From contig JAQBSZ010000020.1 in assembly GCA_027623555.1 (NCBI GenBank), positions 1-64,000 of the forward strand: 64,000 nucleotides of DNA. Reading direction: 5' to 3'. Positions 9,376-17,805 of this stretch are shown here, one piece after another (within the stretch, counting starts at the first letter, position 1; every line of letters begins with the position of its first letter). Made by a program: the position numbers and the translations under genes. A model generated the notes under the pieces. The model had not been told where the DNA came from. It did not search any database and saw only the letters and a list, made by a program, of their open reading frames with translations. The stretch comes from Pseudomonadota bacterium. Its GTDB lineage: Bacteria; Pseudomonadota; Gammaproteobacteria; Pseudomonadales; Pseudohongiellaceae.

Positions 9376-9499
9376 TGGTGGAACAGGGGGCAGGGGAGGT
9401 GGGATATAGGCTGATACCTTCTCGCCAACGGTAGCCGTTACTACGTATTGTCCCAGCCTGGGATGGGCTTTTTTTTTGGTTTGGCATATTGAAAATAGC

Positions 9500-9572
9500 C
9501 TTTCTTTAGGATTTCAGCTAAGAAAGGATATCAGGTTATCCTTTCTTAGTAAAATTGCTAGGGAAAGGATGT
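9500..9572. promoter_or_regulatory. Iterated CCTTTCTTAG operator upstream of the second fic
   Basis: A perfect 13-bp inverted repeat, CTAAGAAAGGATA (from 9518) and TATCCTTTCTTAG (to about 9549), spaced by 6 bases, is flanked by further half-sites GCCTTTCTTTAGG (from 9498) and CTAGGGAAAGGATG (from 9558). It sits directly before the ATG at 9487 and is the counterpart, with a different sequence, of the TCGACAT cluster before the first fic gene. Confidence 0.55.
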
Positions 9573-9654
9573 GAGAACGCAGAAAACGTGGTTTGTCCTC
9601 GTTTTTCCCTGTCTGAAACCTGCTTGATCAGGCCATTGGCGGCATTTAGAGCTA

Positions 9655-9711
9655 CTTAGCGACATATAAACAGGCTTAGCGACAAAAAAATCACCAAAAT
9701 GTCGCTAAGAG
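9655..9711. promoter_or_regulatory. TTAGCGACA operator-like repeats without an obvious gene
   Basis: Two direct copies of CTTAGCGACA (near 9655 and 9675) and an inverted copy TGTCGCTAAG (near 9701) lie in 55 bases. No gene starts next to them: the ORF6N gene ends at 9776 and the fic gene starts at 9487, both on the minus strand. They look like the operator of a lost HTH or Fic gene. Confidence 0.4.
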
Positions 9712-9720
9712 TAGCGAATT

Positions 9721-9770
9721 AGGGGACAGGCCACGTTTTAGCGAAATCAAAAAACGTGGTCTGTGCCCTA
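9721..9770. repeat. Family C hairpin (C1)
   Basis: AGGGGACAGGCCACGTTTT pairs with AAAACGTGGTCTGTGCCCT around a short loop. A lone right arm of the same family (AAAACGTGGTTTGTCC) occurs at 9583-9598, so the two may be ends of a decayed unit. It lies just after the ORF6N stop and could act as a terminator. Confidence 0.8.
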
Positions 9771-9775
9771 TCTAC

Positions 9776-10309
9776 CTATCTGAAGCCGATCGGTCGTTTT
9801 CTGGTTTCTACTGGAATCATCAGAGCCTTGATGGCGTCGAACACCGCTTTGAATTGTGCGTCGTATTTCTTTTCCGGTGCGTCGAGTTTTTGTGCCAGCT
9901 GCTTGTTGCCGGCTAATATCTGACGCAGACCGACGAAGGCGCGCATGATCTCGATATTCACCAGAACTGCCTTTTTACTGCGCACCACACTGGAAAGCAT
10001 CGCCACGCCCTGTTCAGTAAAGGCATGGGGTGGTGTACGGCGCCCTCCCCAACTTGAGGTCACAATTTGTGACCTCAAGATTGCAAGCTCCTGTTTTGTA
10101 AGTTGAAACATAAAATCGTCGGGAAAGCGTTCGGGATTTCTTTTGACCGCCTGGACCAGCACTTTTGTTGCAACGCCGTAGAGAGATGCGAGGTCAGAAT
10201 CCAGCATTACTTTATGCCCGCGAAGGAAATGAATCTGGGACAACACGGACTCGGAAAGTCGGGCAATTGTCTTGTTGCTTTCCCTGGCAGAAGGATTGGC
10301 GGAGCGCAT
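9776..10309 (-). CDS. ORF6N/KilA-N-type DNA-binding protein
   Basis: About 177 residues from the preferred ATG. The ORF6N domain covers roughly residues 20-110: SQIHFLRGHKVMLDSDLASL, VLVQAVKRNPERFP, QLTKQELAILRSQ, and the signature RTPPHAFTEQGVAMLSSVV. A short alpha-helical tail follows. These domains occur in phage-derived and chromosomal accessory genes and bind DNA; the cellular role is unknown. A GTG at 10357 would add 16 residues, but it falls inside the family A hairpin next door and those residues are repeat-derived, so I chose the internal ATG. Confidence 0.8.
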   Translation of the reverse strand: MRSANPSARESNKTIARLSESVLSQIHFLRGHKVMLDSDLASLYGVATKVLVQAVKRNPERFPDDFMFQLTKQELAILRSQIVTSSWGGRRTPPHAFTEQGVAMLSSVVRSKKAVLVNIEIMRAFVGLRQILAGNKQLAQKLDAPEKKYDAQFKAVFDAIKALMIPVETRKRPIGFR

Positions 10310-10349
10310 TTCACCGACCCCACAAAAAATGGGCCAGCCGAAGAGAGTT

Positions 10350-10430
10350 GGGGACACGAATAACTTAATAACTTAGCGGATTTTTTTTGCGAGAATCGCT
10401 TCTAAAGTTACTAAGTTATTAGTGTCCCCC
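10350..10430. repeat. Family A hairpin (A4)
   Basis: Arms GGGGACACGAATAACTTAAT and CTAAGTTATTAGTGTCCCC are joined by a conserved asymmetric middle (GCGGATTTTT...GCGAGAATCGCTTCTAAA). A5 at 12087 has the same orientation, so the two flank the phosphatase gene as direct repeats. Confidence 0.9.
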
Positions 10431-10489
10431 AGTCACGTGAGATAGACTTTATGCTCCTAATTCACAGCGCCAGGCTCTAGTGGAGATGT

Positions 10490-12088
10490 TTGAAAATGCT
10501 CTCTCAACAATGGCAGGACTACCTTAACTCTCCCTATTCACGACGGCGCTTGCTGCAGCAGGGCGCACGGCTTTCCGCTGCTCTGGCTCTCGGAGCTGTA
10601 CCAGGCTTACTCCATGGGGCTGCTCGTCGATTGACAAGTTTGCCCGCTGACCCCTTTACTCTCGGTGTCGCTTCCGGCGATCCGACTGCAGATTCGGTGG
10701 TGCTGTGGACTCGACTGGCCAACGAGGTACTGCGGGAGATGGGAGCGGAACAGGATGCCATCGAAATCGCTTACGAGATTTCCGATTCAGAATCCTTCCG
10801 CAATGTGCTGCGCCGCGGTGTGATTGCGGCGCCCGCTGAATTAGGCCATTCGGCCCATGCCGAAGTGCGGGGTCTGCAGTCCGACATGGTCTACTATTAC
10901 CGTTGGCAAATAGGCGATGTCACCAGTACTACCGGTAGAACCAAAACGGCGGCGGCTGCCAATGTGGAGATCCCACAGTTCCGCTTTGCCTTCGCCTCCT
11001 GCCAGCAATATGAAGCTGGTTTTTTCACCGCATACCAACATATGGCCGAAGAAGACTTCGACCTGATCGTGCATCTGGGTGATTACATCTACGAAAGAAG
11101 CTATGGCCAAAGCGAAAATCATGTTCGTGCTCACGAGGGCCCTGAGATTAGAAACCTTGCCGACTATCGCGCTCGCTATAACACCTACAAGTCCGATCCG
11201 GATTTGCAAGCTGCCCATGCCTCGGCTCCCTGGATTGTCACCTGGGATGATCACGAAGTGGACAATAACTACGCCGCAGATATAGGCGAAGATGATCAAA
11301 CTCCTGAACAGTTATTGATGCGCAGGGCTGCTGCCTATCAAGCCTTCTATGAATTTATGCCAATCCGTCTGCCGGTGGGGAGGCTGGGTCCGGATATGCC
11401 TATCTACCGTCGCCTGCGCTTCGGCAATCTGGCGGAATTCAATGTGCTCGATACGCGTCAGTATCGCAGCGATCAGGCCTGCGGCGATCGTCGTAAGCCA
11501 AGCTGTGAGGAACACCGGGACAGCAGCAGAACATTGTTAGGCAGTGCTCAGAAAGAATGGCTCTTCAACGGCCTGGCGACAGCCGACGCCACCTGGAATG
11601 TACTGGCGCAGCAGATCATGGTGGCAAGCCTGCGCTCCATAGGTGAACTGGGAGAAGAACTCTGGCCGATGGATATTTGGGACGGCTATCCGTTCGAACG
11701 ACAGGAGTTACTGGATAGGCTGGATCAAGTAGGAACGCCTAATCCTGTAGTGATCACCGGCGATATTCACTCCAACTGGGCGGCCAATCTGCAACTGGAC
11801 TTCGATAATGAAAACTCGAAAATCGTAGGCTCTGAATTCGTCGGCACCTCCATCACTTCAGGCGGCGATGGCAGGGACATGACAGATTACGGAGCGGCTT
11901 TATTAGATAACAACCCTCACGTGAAATTCTATAACAGCCAACGTGGCTACGTGAGTGTAATACTCACACCTGAGCTATGGCGTTCTGACTATAAGGTTCT
12001 ACCACGAGTTACCGAAGCCGGCGCTGAGATCAGTATACGAAAAACATATGTAACTGAAGCTGGCAAGCCGGGGGTTCAAGAAGCGTAG
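10490..12088 (+). CDS. PhoD-like alkaline phosphatase, Tat-exported
   Basis: A 532-residue protein with a twin-arginine leader (SRRRLLQQGARLSAALALGA). The PhoD domain follows: an N-terminal FTLGVASGDP strand, the metal-binding segments VHLGDYIYERSY and WDDHEVDNNY, and VITGDIHSNW near the C-terminus with SEFVGTSITSGG. PhoD enzymes are periplasmic phosphodiesterases/phosphomonoesterases using Fe and Ca, often induced by phosphate starvation; no PHO box is evident upstream. All metal-ligand motifs are present, so it is probably active. The gene stands alone between two family A hairpins. Confidence 0.9.
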   Translation: MKMLSQQWQDYLNSPYSRRRLLQQGARLSAALALGAVPGLLHGAARRLTSLPADPFTLGVASGDPTADSVVLWTRLANEVLREMGAEQDAIEIAYEISDSESFRNVLRRGVIAAPAELGHSAHAEVRGLQSDMVYYYRWQIGDVTSTTGRTKTAAAANVEIPQFRFAFASCQQYEAGFFTAYQHMAEEDFDLIVHLGDYIYERSYGQSENHVRAHEGPEIRNLADYRARYNTYKSDPDLQAAHASAPWIVTWDDHEVDNNYAADIGEDDQTPEQLLMRRAAAYQAFYEFMPIRLPVGRLGPDMPIYRRLRFGNLAEFNVLDTRQYRSDQACGDRRKPSCEEHRDSSRTLLGSAQKEWLFNGLATADATWNVLAQQIMVASLRSIGELGEELWPMDIWDGYPFERQELLDRLDQVGTPNPVVITGDIHSNWAANLQLDFDNENSKIVGSEFVGTSITSGGDGRDMTDYGAALLDNNPHVKFYNSQRGYVSVILTPELWRSDYKVLPRVTEAGAEISIRKTYVTEAGKPGVQEA

Positions 12089-12170
12089 GGGGCACTAATC
12101 ACTTAATAACTTAACGGATTTTTCTTGCGAGAATCGCTTCTAAATTTACTAGGTTATTAGTGTCCCCTAG
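12087..12170. repeat. Family A hairpin (A5)
   Basis: The same arms and middle as A4, overlapping the phoD stop codon by two bases and ending just before the stop of the convergent 1011-residue gene. It may serve as a two-way terminator. Confidence 0.88.
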
Positions 12171-12174
12171 TCAG

Positions 12175-15100
12175 TTATTTTCTAATTAGCACTCTGCATT
12201 TGCCTACAGCTGATACAAAGATTGTTTGCCAAAAATTAGCTCTAAATCTATTCCTCCCGCTAGCACCTTCGATATCCAGGTCCTCATTAACATCCGGGTG
12301 TTGCAACACCATACGAGCAATGCCTTCCGCAATTCCTTCACCTGCATGGATTAATAGATAGGATTGATCGAGTTTTGTATTTATTTCTTGCCGGCGTGAA
12401 ACCAAGTTTTGCTGGATTGCCCCTCGAACAATTAGCGCTAAGATTGGAGGAAATGTCAGATAAAATAGACCGGTCAAAATTATTGAGATAAACGCTGCCG
12501 CTCCGATTACCGCTGGCAAGGAGAGACTAATTAGGAGGCCGGCTACGACCACTACGAGTGCGCTGAGACCAAGCAATACAAGCACGGTCAAGAAAATTCC
12601 TGTGTTGTTGGGTGATAACGATTTCGCCACCAAGCTTACTTCAGGGAATTCAACATTAAGCCATGAGGTTGAGATGGGCTTGGCCGAGAGCGCAGCTGGA
12701 GAGGAAATATTGCTATTACTTCGATCATTTGTGAGCTCTTTGGGGTTGGCATCTTCAGCATTGGTAAAAACATCAAAAACGCGTTTCTCGGAGGTCAACA
12801 CACAAGGGCTAAAGTTCATCTGTTGTTTAAGACGTACCGTTATCGAATTAATGGTTACCAGCTCTTCAAAAAGAGTCATCAGAGTAATTAGCCCAAGGGT
12901 ATATGTTATACCTGTGCTGCATTCGATTTTGCCCTGACCAAAAACTTCGGGAACAAATCGAATCGTTCCATCATGTTTGTCAAATATGGTAACCATGATG
13001 TTAGTGACTTCACCAATTGGAGTAATTGTGTAATTCAATTTAAAATTTGTGATTCTGATTTCGAGGGATAAGAAAGAATCGATGAAATCCAATTCACCCA
13101 ATATTTCAGCTGCACCAGTTAGTATTGCCCAAATATCTTCACTCTGGACTCCGGTATCGAAGAAATCATATAACTGAATCACTTGTTGGATCCTGGCGTT
13201 GGTTACCAGTATCGTATTAAAATTTTCGCCCGCCGCTCTTTCTATGCGTAAATCTTGAATTGCCAGTTCTATGCCACCAAGCAACTGAGCCAGAATAAGA
13301 TTCAATCCACTGGCAACCGTTGATTCTGCAGCCAGTCTCGGATTGGCATTGATGATGGGGAATATTTCGTATCCGGGTATGTAATTTGATAGAGAGGAAT
13401 CGGCATCATGAAAAAGCTCTATCCATTTCTCGTTGGGTGAGTTGCTGCCAGACACACGATGTGGATTGTGAATCTTGGCGAGTTCATCAATTGTGAGATT
13501 GTCCGGCGGTGCCTGGGTGTGCCAGATGACCCGACACCCTCCATCCCCCAAGCCAATGTAGGCATAGTTGGTTAAGCTGGGATTGTTGGGGTCTATCGTT
13601 ATCAGTCCGCCAAGGGTATTGTCCAGATGGTACGGGGTTTGAGTGGGTTGGATTCCTATAAATGAGTCTTCTGCCTCTACTTCAGGAAACAAGAAGCCTG
13701 TGGCGAATGGCCTGAACTGCAGATTGTCGGAATGTTCCCTAAGCTGAGAGTGCCCAATATCGAGAATTTGAGAAGACTTTAAACCTGCAGTTAGATTCGC
13801 GCTGTCCAAAAACAGTTGAAGATTGAAATGTGTGACCGAATTGTCACGGATGGAATGATGAATGAAGTCCAGAGTTTCAGATCCTCTGCCATCATTCTGA
13901 ATTGCACACAACTTCGTTGGGAGAAGCGAATGGATCATATTGACATAAATTCGCTTGTCCACAATTCGTATCGCAATCTGATTCGCTTCTGTCCTAACAT
14001 GCCTGGGGTGTTGTAATCCGTCTACATACATCAGGCCTATGTTGCTAAAGCTGCCGTTTCCCATTCTGCGAATTAGAATCTTTTCACAGTTTAGAACATC
14101 GAAACGAGGCATCGCCACAGATTGATTAGGATGTGTTGTTAGCTTGATGCTCCCTTCGGTAATCCGATCGCAAGTGATGTACAAGGGATCCAAATTTTGA
14201 ATATCGGGACTAAAACCACCGGGAACATCGTCGTAGAATTCCAGCAATGCGCCGTCTCTAATAGATCTTATCTGCAAATGAAGATTTGGATTCACAGAGG
14301 CTTCCGCAAGGCTGCTGAAGCGAAGAGACGGTGATTCATTTTGACTAAAATCTAATCTGGGATCGGAAAGTACCATGGTGTAATTTTGCGGGTTGTAGAT
14401 AAAACTCAACTTGTCGCCATCGAGTCTGGCATTAAGATCGATACCCCTTAGTTCAAATTGATTAATGGGCAGGTTAATCATCTGTGACTGCCAACTTGAA
14501 GCTTCCTCTGGATAGAGAAGAAGAGGCTGTAAATCCACAAAGAACATTTCCAAAGTGAGGTCTTGATCAGAATCAGTAAAGACTTGTGATAGCAAGATTA
14601 ATCGGTTGAGGGGGTTGCTAAAACCTAGCCAAAGGCTATAGCCGCGATTGCCACCGATTGGAAAGGGCAGAGACATTTGACCATCAAAAGATAATAACTG
14701 AGTGTCCTTACGCCAATGCAGTGTGGTTAAAAACAGACCTGTCGATGAGCTCCCATCAGTTGCATCAACAATCGTCCTCTTATACATCAGGAAGACGTAC
14801 TGATCCTTCGAAGAGTCTCGTGAGATCGCTACTCCCACCCGCTGTGAATAATTGCGTGATGCTAATTGTTTCAGAGATTCTGGAATACCTTCTGGTAGAA
14901 GTAACTCTTCGTGAGGAATGGTGAGTGTTCGCCAGTGTGGATCGAATCCTGGGTCTACGCTGGGATCCGGAATTGGGATTGAGCTCGGATCTGTACCCAC
15001 GCCTGTGCCCGCGCCTGTACCCGAGCTTGTAGAAGACTCAGCGAGTGTTCTCCACCAACTAATCTTGATGTTGTCGAGGTGTGAGGTAACTACCAGTGGA

Positions 15101-15210
15101 AATTCATCGGCAGAATCAGATGCCAGTGTGGCGAGCTCGATTCCAAGTACTTCCTGTTTTCTTAGCGCACGTTCTAAATCATCGTATGGAAGGTGTTTAT
15201 GAACCATCAA
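12175..15210 (-). CDS. Large orphan protein of unknown function, two C-terminal membrane segments
   Basis: I do not recognise this 1011-residue protein. It has no signal peptide. Residues 60-90 are a low-complexity linker (SSTSSGTGAGTGVGTDPSS, then IPIPDPSVDP). The middle is long and beta-rich with no catalytic motif I can name; residues about 640-830 have amphipathic stretches (LILAQLLGGIELAIQDLRI, LEIRITNFKLNYTI). Two hydrophobic hairpin-forming segments lie near 870-935 (TVLVLLGLSALVVVVAGLLI and GAAAFISIILTGLFYLTF). The gene is visibly richer in A+T than its neighbours and stands alone, which suggests horizontal acquisition. A pore-forming, toxin-like or surface role is possible but unsupported. 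Confidence 0.75.
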   Translation of the reverse strand: MMVHKHLPYDDLERALRKQEVLGIELATLASDSADEFPLVVTSHLDNIKISWWRTLAESSTSSGTGAGTGVGTDPSSIPIPDPSVDPGFDPHWRTLTIPHEELLLPEGIPESLKQLASRNYSQRVGVAISRDSSKDQYVFLMYKRTIVDATDGSSSTGLFLTTLHWRKDTQLLSFDGQMSLPFPIGGNRGYSLWLGFSNPLNRLILLSQVFTDSDQDLTLEMFFVDLQPLLLYPEEASSWQSQMINLPINQFELRGIDLNARLDGDKLSFIYNPQNYTMVLSDPRLDFSQNESPSLRFSSLAEASVNPNLHLQIRSIRDGALLEFYDDVPGGFSPDIQNLDPLYITCDRITEGSIKLTTHPNQSVAMPRFDVLNCEKILIRRMGNGSFSNIGLMYVDGLQHPRHVRTEANQIAIRIVDKRIYVNMIHSLLPTKLCAIQNDGRGSETLDFIHHSIRDNSVTHFNLQLFLDSANLTAGLKSSQILDIGHSQLREHSDNLQFRPFATGFLFPEVEAEDSFIGIQPTQTPYHLDNTLGGLITIDPNNPSLTNYAYIGLGDGGCRVIWHTQAPPDNLTIDELAKIHNPHRVSGSNSPNEKWIELFHDADSSLSNYIPGYEIFPIINANPRLAAESTVASGLNLILAQLLGGIELAIQDLRIERAAGENFNTILVTNARIQQVIQLYDFFDTGVQSEDIWAILTGAAEILGELDFIDSFLSLEIRITNFKLNYTITPIGEVTNIMVTIFDKHDGTIRFVPEVFGQGKIECSTGITYTLGLITLMTLFEELVTINSITVRLKQQMNFSPCVLTSEKRVFDVFTNAEDANPKELTNDRSNSNISSPAALSAKPISTSWLNVEFPEVSLVAKSLSPNNTGIFLTVLVLLGLSALVVVVAGLLISLSLPAVIGAAAFISIILTGLFYLTFPPILALIVRGAIQQNLVSRRQEINTKLDQSYLLIHAGEGIAEGIARMVLQHPDVNEDLDIEGASGRNRFRANFWQTIFVSAVGKCRVLIRK

Positions 15211-15308
15211 TCACCTCTGGAGAATCAACCAAGGTTTGTACGGGGCCCAATACTGGAGAGACTCAGTGAGTTATGGAAATTCGGGTCAGACCACGATGTA
15301 AGATAACA

Positions 15309-15369
15309 GGGGGTCAGGTCTCCATCTGAAACTCACAACGTAATCTGTGTGCAAGTGGATACCTGACCC
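15309..15369. repeat. Family B hairpin (B3)
   Basis: GGGGGTCAGGTCTCCATCTG with inner CTCACAACGTAATCTG and a right arm GTGGATACCTGACCC. With B4 at 16567 it brackets the next gene. Confidence 0.85.
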
Positions 15370-15413
15370 GGTAGGTTTCTGCTTCGATCCTGACCCATTG
15401 ATTTTTGTTTGCA

Positions 15414-16433
15414 CTATTTTTGTTCTGCTTCTAGTCGGCGTGCGCCGGCAAGAGTACCTGGCATGGAGTAGTTGCCTTCGTGGCAGGCATACTCATAGAG
15501 TTGACCCTCTGTGGCATGGAAACTGAGCTCTGCTGTCCAGGGTTGACTGTACAGGTCAGAGTCTTCCACGGTAAAGCGGTAAACAATTTCAGACTCAGAG
15601 TAACGGATAAAACGCTCAGTGACTTTGCCTTTTTTTGTGATCGCGGTAGAGCTTTGCTGCATTTGCTGAGGATTAACGTTGATAGTTTCTACTACCAGAG
15701 CGCCCTCTTCATACCAGCCTACAGAGTCCCCCATGTATTGTTGCAAGACCGAGGGTCGGCGATTGGCGCGGGCTGCTTCGGGCGAGTCAAAGATTGGAAT
15801 GATTCGCGCATCATGCATTTGTTCTACATTTATCATCACGTAATCATCGGTTTGCACGAATTCATAATTGTTATTATAAAGCCCGCTCTGCATTGCCGGA
15901 CCGGCTTTGCCTTCCGATAGAATACAACGCTCCGATAAAGGCAGGGCCTCGGGGCCGTCAGCATTGCCGATGCCGGTGACGTAGCGACTGCCGAAATTGG
16001 TACGCTGAAAATCGGTGGTTGGATTTTCCAGGCGCGGGACTTGCCCGTTCTCCGGATTGACTATGTAGGAAGTACGATACTCGCCCTTGACCAGAGCCAG
16101 GTTGGAGCCGGGATCGACCCAGAAGTGATTGTATGCCCTGGCGCCGAAGTCTTCTCCGCCCGCCTCAGGCGTGTTATTGACGCCATCATCCTCATCGAAG
16201 CCACCCTCAATACCACCAATGGGTATGCGGGCTGCAATGGCTTGGGCTTCCTGGGCAGTCACCACCAGTGTTTCAATCCCTGACCTGCGTGTGAGATTGG
16301 TTAGCGATGCATTGCTCCAGACGCCTTCCAGATCGGGCCGTGCGGTGCCTTGAGCCTGCGCGCCAGAGCATGCGAGGGATGTGCATAGCAGCAAGCTTGC
16401 AATTCGGGCGGGGTGTTTTAGCAGAGTTGTCAT
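15414..16433 (-). CDS. Periplasmic protein of the YACHEGNY family, function unknown
   Basis: A 339-residue protein with a signal peptide ending ACSGAQAQ. It starts with DLEGVWSNASLTNL, has a central LSERCI motif, a LYNNNYEFVQ segment and MHDARII, and ends with LYEYACHEGNYSMPGTL then GARR. A paralogue with the same motif order lies at 47410-48426. Relatives are common in gammaproteobacteria and acidobacteria, but I know of no function. Two conserved cysteines (in SERCI and YACHEG) could form a disulfide or bind a ligand; that is inference. Confidence 0.75.
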   Translation of the reverse strand: MTTLLKHPARIASLLLCTSLACSGAQAQGTARPDLEGVWSNASLTNLTRRSGIETLVVTAQEAQAIAARIPIGGIEGGFDEDDGVNNTPEAGGEDFGARAYNHFWVDPGSNLALVKGEYRTSYIVNPENGQVPRLENPTTDFQRTNFGSRYVTGIGNADGPEALPLSERCILSEGKAGPAMQSGLYNNNYEFVQTDDYVMINVEQMHDARIIPIFDSPEAARANRRPSVLQQYMGDSVGWYEEGALVVETINVNPQQMQQSSTAITKKGKVTERFIRYSESEIVYRFTVEDSDLYSQPWTAELSFHATEGQLYEYACHEGNYSMPGTLAGARRLEAEQK

Positions 16434-16566
16434 TGGCTATATCCTTGGTTTTGTCCGTCGGTGAGTTTCGGGACAGTGGCTACAATTGAGTTAAAGTTAC
16501 CGGAAATCAAAGGGGTCTGCCTATAAATAAATATCTGCCTGATCTAACTCTGTTTTTGCGTAATAG

Positions 16567-16627
16567 GAGGCCAGGTCTGCATCTGAAACTCACACCGTAA
16601 ACTGTATGCAATCGGAGACCTGACCCC
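16567..16627. repeat. Family B hairpin (B4)
   Basis: GGAGGCCAGGTCTGCATCTG and ATCGGAGACCTGACCCC; the most diverged full copy of the family in the window. Confidence 0.78.
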
Positions 16628-16677
16628 TGCATCGAAGGGCCTTCTCTTTGGTTTGCCAAGCGCTAATCAAGGCTTGA

Positions 16678-16719
16678 TAGTTCCCAAAAAGCGAACTATA
16701 GTTCCCAAAAAGAGAACTA
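16678..16719. promoter_or_regulatory. Two tandem palindromic operators before the NTase gene
   Basis: Two adjacent 21-bp units, each an imperfect palindrome with half-sites TAGTTC and GAACTA around CCAAAAAG. They differ at a single position and end 15 bases before the ATG. The equivalent gene at 44961 has two units of a related design (GTCCCAAAAAAGGAC), which supports binding by the winged-helix domain. Confidence 0.65.
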
Positions 16720-16734
16720 TCGAGACAAGCCATC

Positions 16735-17325
16735 ATGAGCCAACTTGCCAACGCGATATTCACAGAAACCCGCCAAAGGGTTTTGGGAATGCTCTATGGC
16801 CAACCGGGCAGAAGTTTTTTCTTGAAAGAAATTCTGCGCCATACAGGCATGGGTGTAGGCACGGTCAAGCGCGAGTTGGACCGTTTGCTGGCGGCTGGCA
16901 TTGTGACTTTGCGCAAGTCCGGCAATCAACACCACTATCAGGCAGATTCTGAATGCCCCATCTATAATGAACTTTGCGCCATCATTGAGAAAACGGTGGG
17001 CATGGTTGATCCCCTTGCAAAAGCCCTGGCGCCATTAGCGGATGAAATCGATTGTGCATTCGTTTTTGGTTCGCTAGCAAGTGGCAGGGAGTCGACAGGC
17101 AGCGACATCGATTTGATGGTAATTGGAAATGTGTCTTTTTCGTCAGTAGCCAGGGTGCTTCATCCTGTGGAGCAAGTACTCGGCCGTGAAATAAATCCCA
17201 AGGTTTATCTAACAAGCAAGTGGGAGCAGAAGCAGCAGGCGGGTGATAACTTCATCAAATCTATTATGGAAAGCCCACAGCTAAACGTGATTGGAAAGAT
17301 TGAAGAGGTAAGCAAGGAGAGCTAG
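16735..17325 (+). CDS. Winged-helix/MNT-type nucleotidyltransferase protein
   Basis: A 196-residue two-domain protein. Residues 1-75 are an ArsR-like winged helix (FLKEILRHTGMGVGTVKREL, then GIVTLRKSGNQHHYQ). Residues 90-190 are a minimal nucleotidyltransferase with the GSLASGRESTGSDIDLMVIG motif (GSx10-11DxD). MNT domains of this kind pair with HEPN toxins and can inactivate them by nucleotidylation; the winged helix probably represses its own promoter through the tandem operators upstream. The HEPN-like partner expected downstream is only a short remnant here. The paralogue at 44961 keeps its partner. Confidence 0.82.
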   Translation: MSQLANAIFTETRQRVLGMLYGQPGRSFFLKEILRHTGMGVGTVKRELDRLLAAGIVTLRKSGNQHHYQADSECPIYNELCAIIEKTVGMVDPLAKALAPLADEIDCAFVFGSLASGRESTGSDIDLMVIGNVSFSSVARVLHPVEQVLGREINPKVYLTSKWEQKQQAGDNFIKSIMESPQLNVIGKIEEVSKES

Positions 17326-17338
17326 CAAGGAAAGCTAA

Positions 17339-17446
17339 GTGAGATTAGATAATATAGTGGGAATTAGCCTGGAGGCCATTGAGCCAGACCCGAACTTAAT
17401 TCGGCGCCTGCTTGCGATTTCGACTACATTAACCGTTCCGCGATAA
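17339..17446 (+). pseudogene. HEPN-like partner remnant
   Basis: A GTG frame starting 13 bases after the NTase stop encodes about 35 residues (LDNIVGISLEAIEPDPNLIR, then RLLA) before TAA. The start resembles the N-terminus of the intact partner at 45547 (LENLVKIGQLKEEV). The HEPN body is absent. I read it as a truncated toxin gene; the match is short, so this is tentative. Confidence 0.4.
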
Positions 17447-17506
17447 TGAATTTAATTATTTAAATTTATCCCATTGTTCCACCTAGTGTAATAGTTGTGC
17501 TAAGCT

Positions 17507-17797
17507 ATGATTACAGGCTTTTCAGGTAAGGTAGCCAGAGACATTTGGGAGAGAAACGAATCAAAGACCCTACCGAGGGAGTGCTGGCTGCGAGCGAAAG
17601 CATTATTGACAATTATGCACAGTACTCTTGTATTGGATGATCTGAAGTTTCGAGGGCAGCCACCAAATATTCGCTTACATAAGCTTAAAGGAAAAAGAAG
17701 GGAATACTGGAGTGTCACCATTGCATTGCCCTGGTGCATTACATTCAAATTCAAGGATGGAGAGTTTTCTGAAGTGAAGATCGAGAATTACCACTGA
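17507..17797 (+). CDS. higB: HigB/RelE-type toxin
   Basis: A 96-residue protein of the HigB (plasmid killer) family. It opens with ITGFSGKVARDIWE, has the central LRAKALLTIMHSTLVLDDL and PPNIRLHKLKGKRREYWSV segments, and ends with ITFKFKDGEFSEVKIENYH. HigB toxins are ribosome-dependent mRNA interferases. The length is normal and the gene lies 8 bases before the antitoxin gene, in the toxin-first order typical of higBA. Confidence 0.88.
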   Translation: MITGFSGKVARDIWERNESKTLPRECWLRAKALLTIMHSTLVLDDLKFRGQPPNIRLHKLKGKRREYWSVTIALPWCITFKFKDGEFSEVKIENYH

Positions 17798-17805
17798 GGC
17801 TAATC

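Noticed and set aside
9469-9487. Programmed -1 frameshift at an A-AAA-AAG slippery site in the second fic gene
   Set aside because: With nine A the codons are CAA AAA AAA AGC; the needed change is +1 (or -2), so the classic -1 heptamer does not apply. A tract-length change is simpler.
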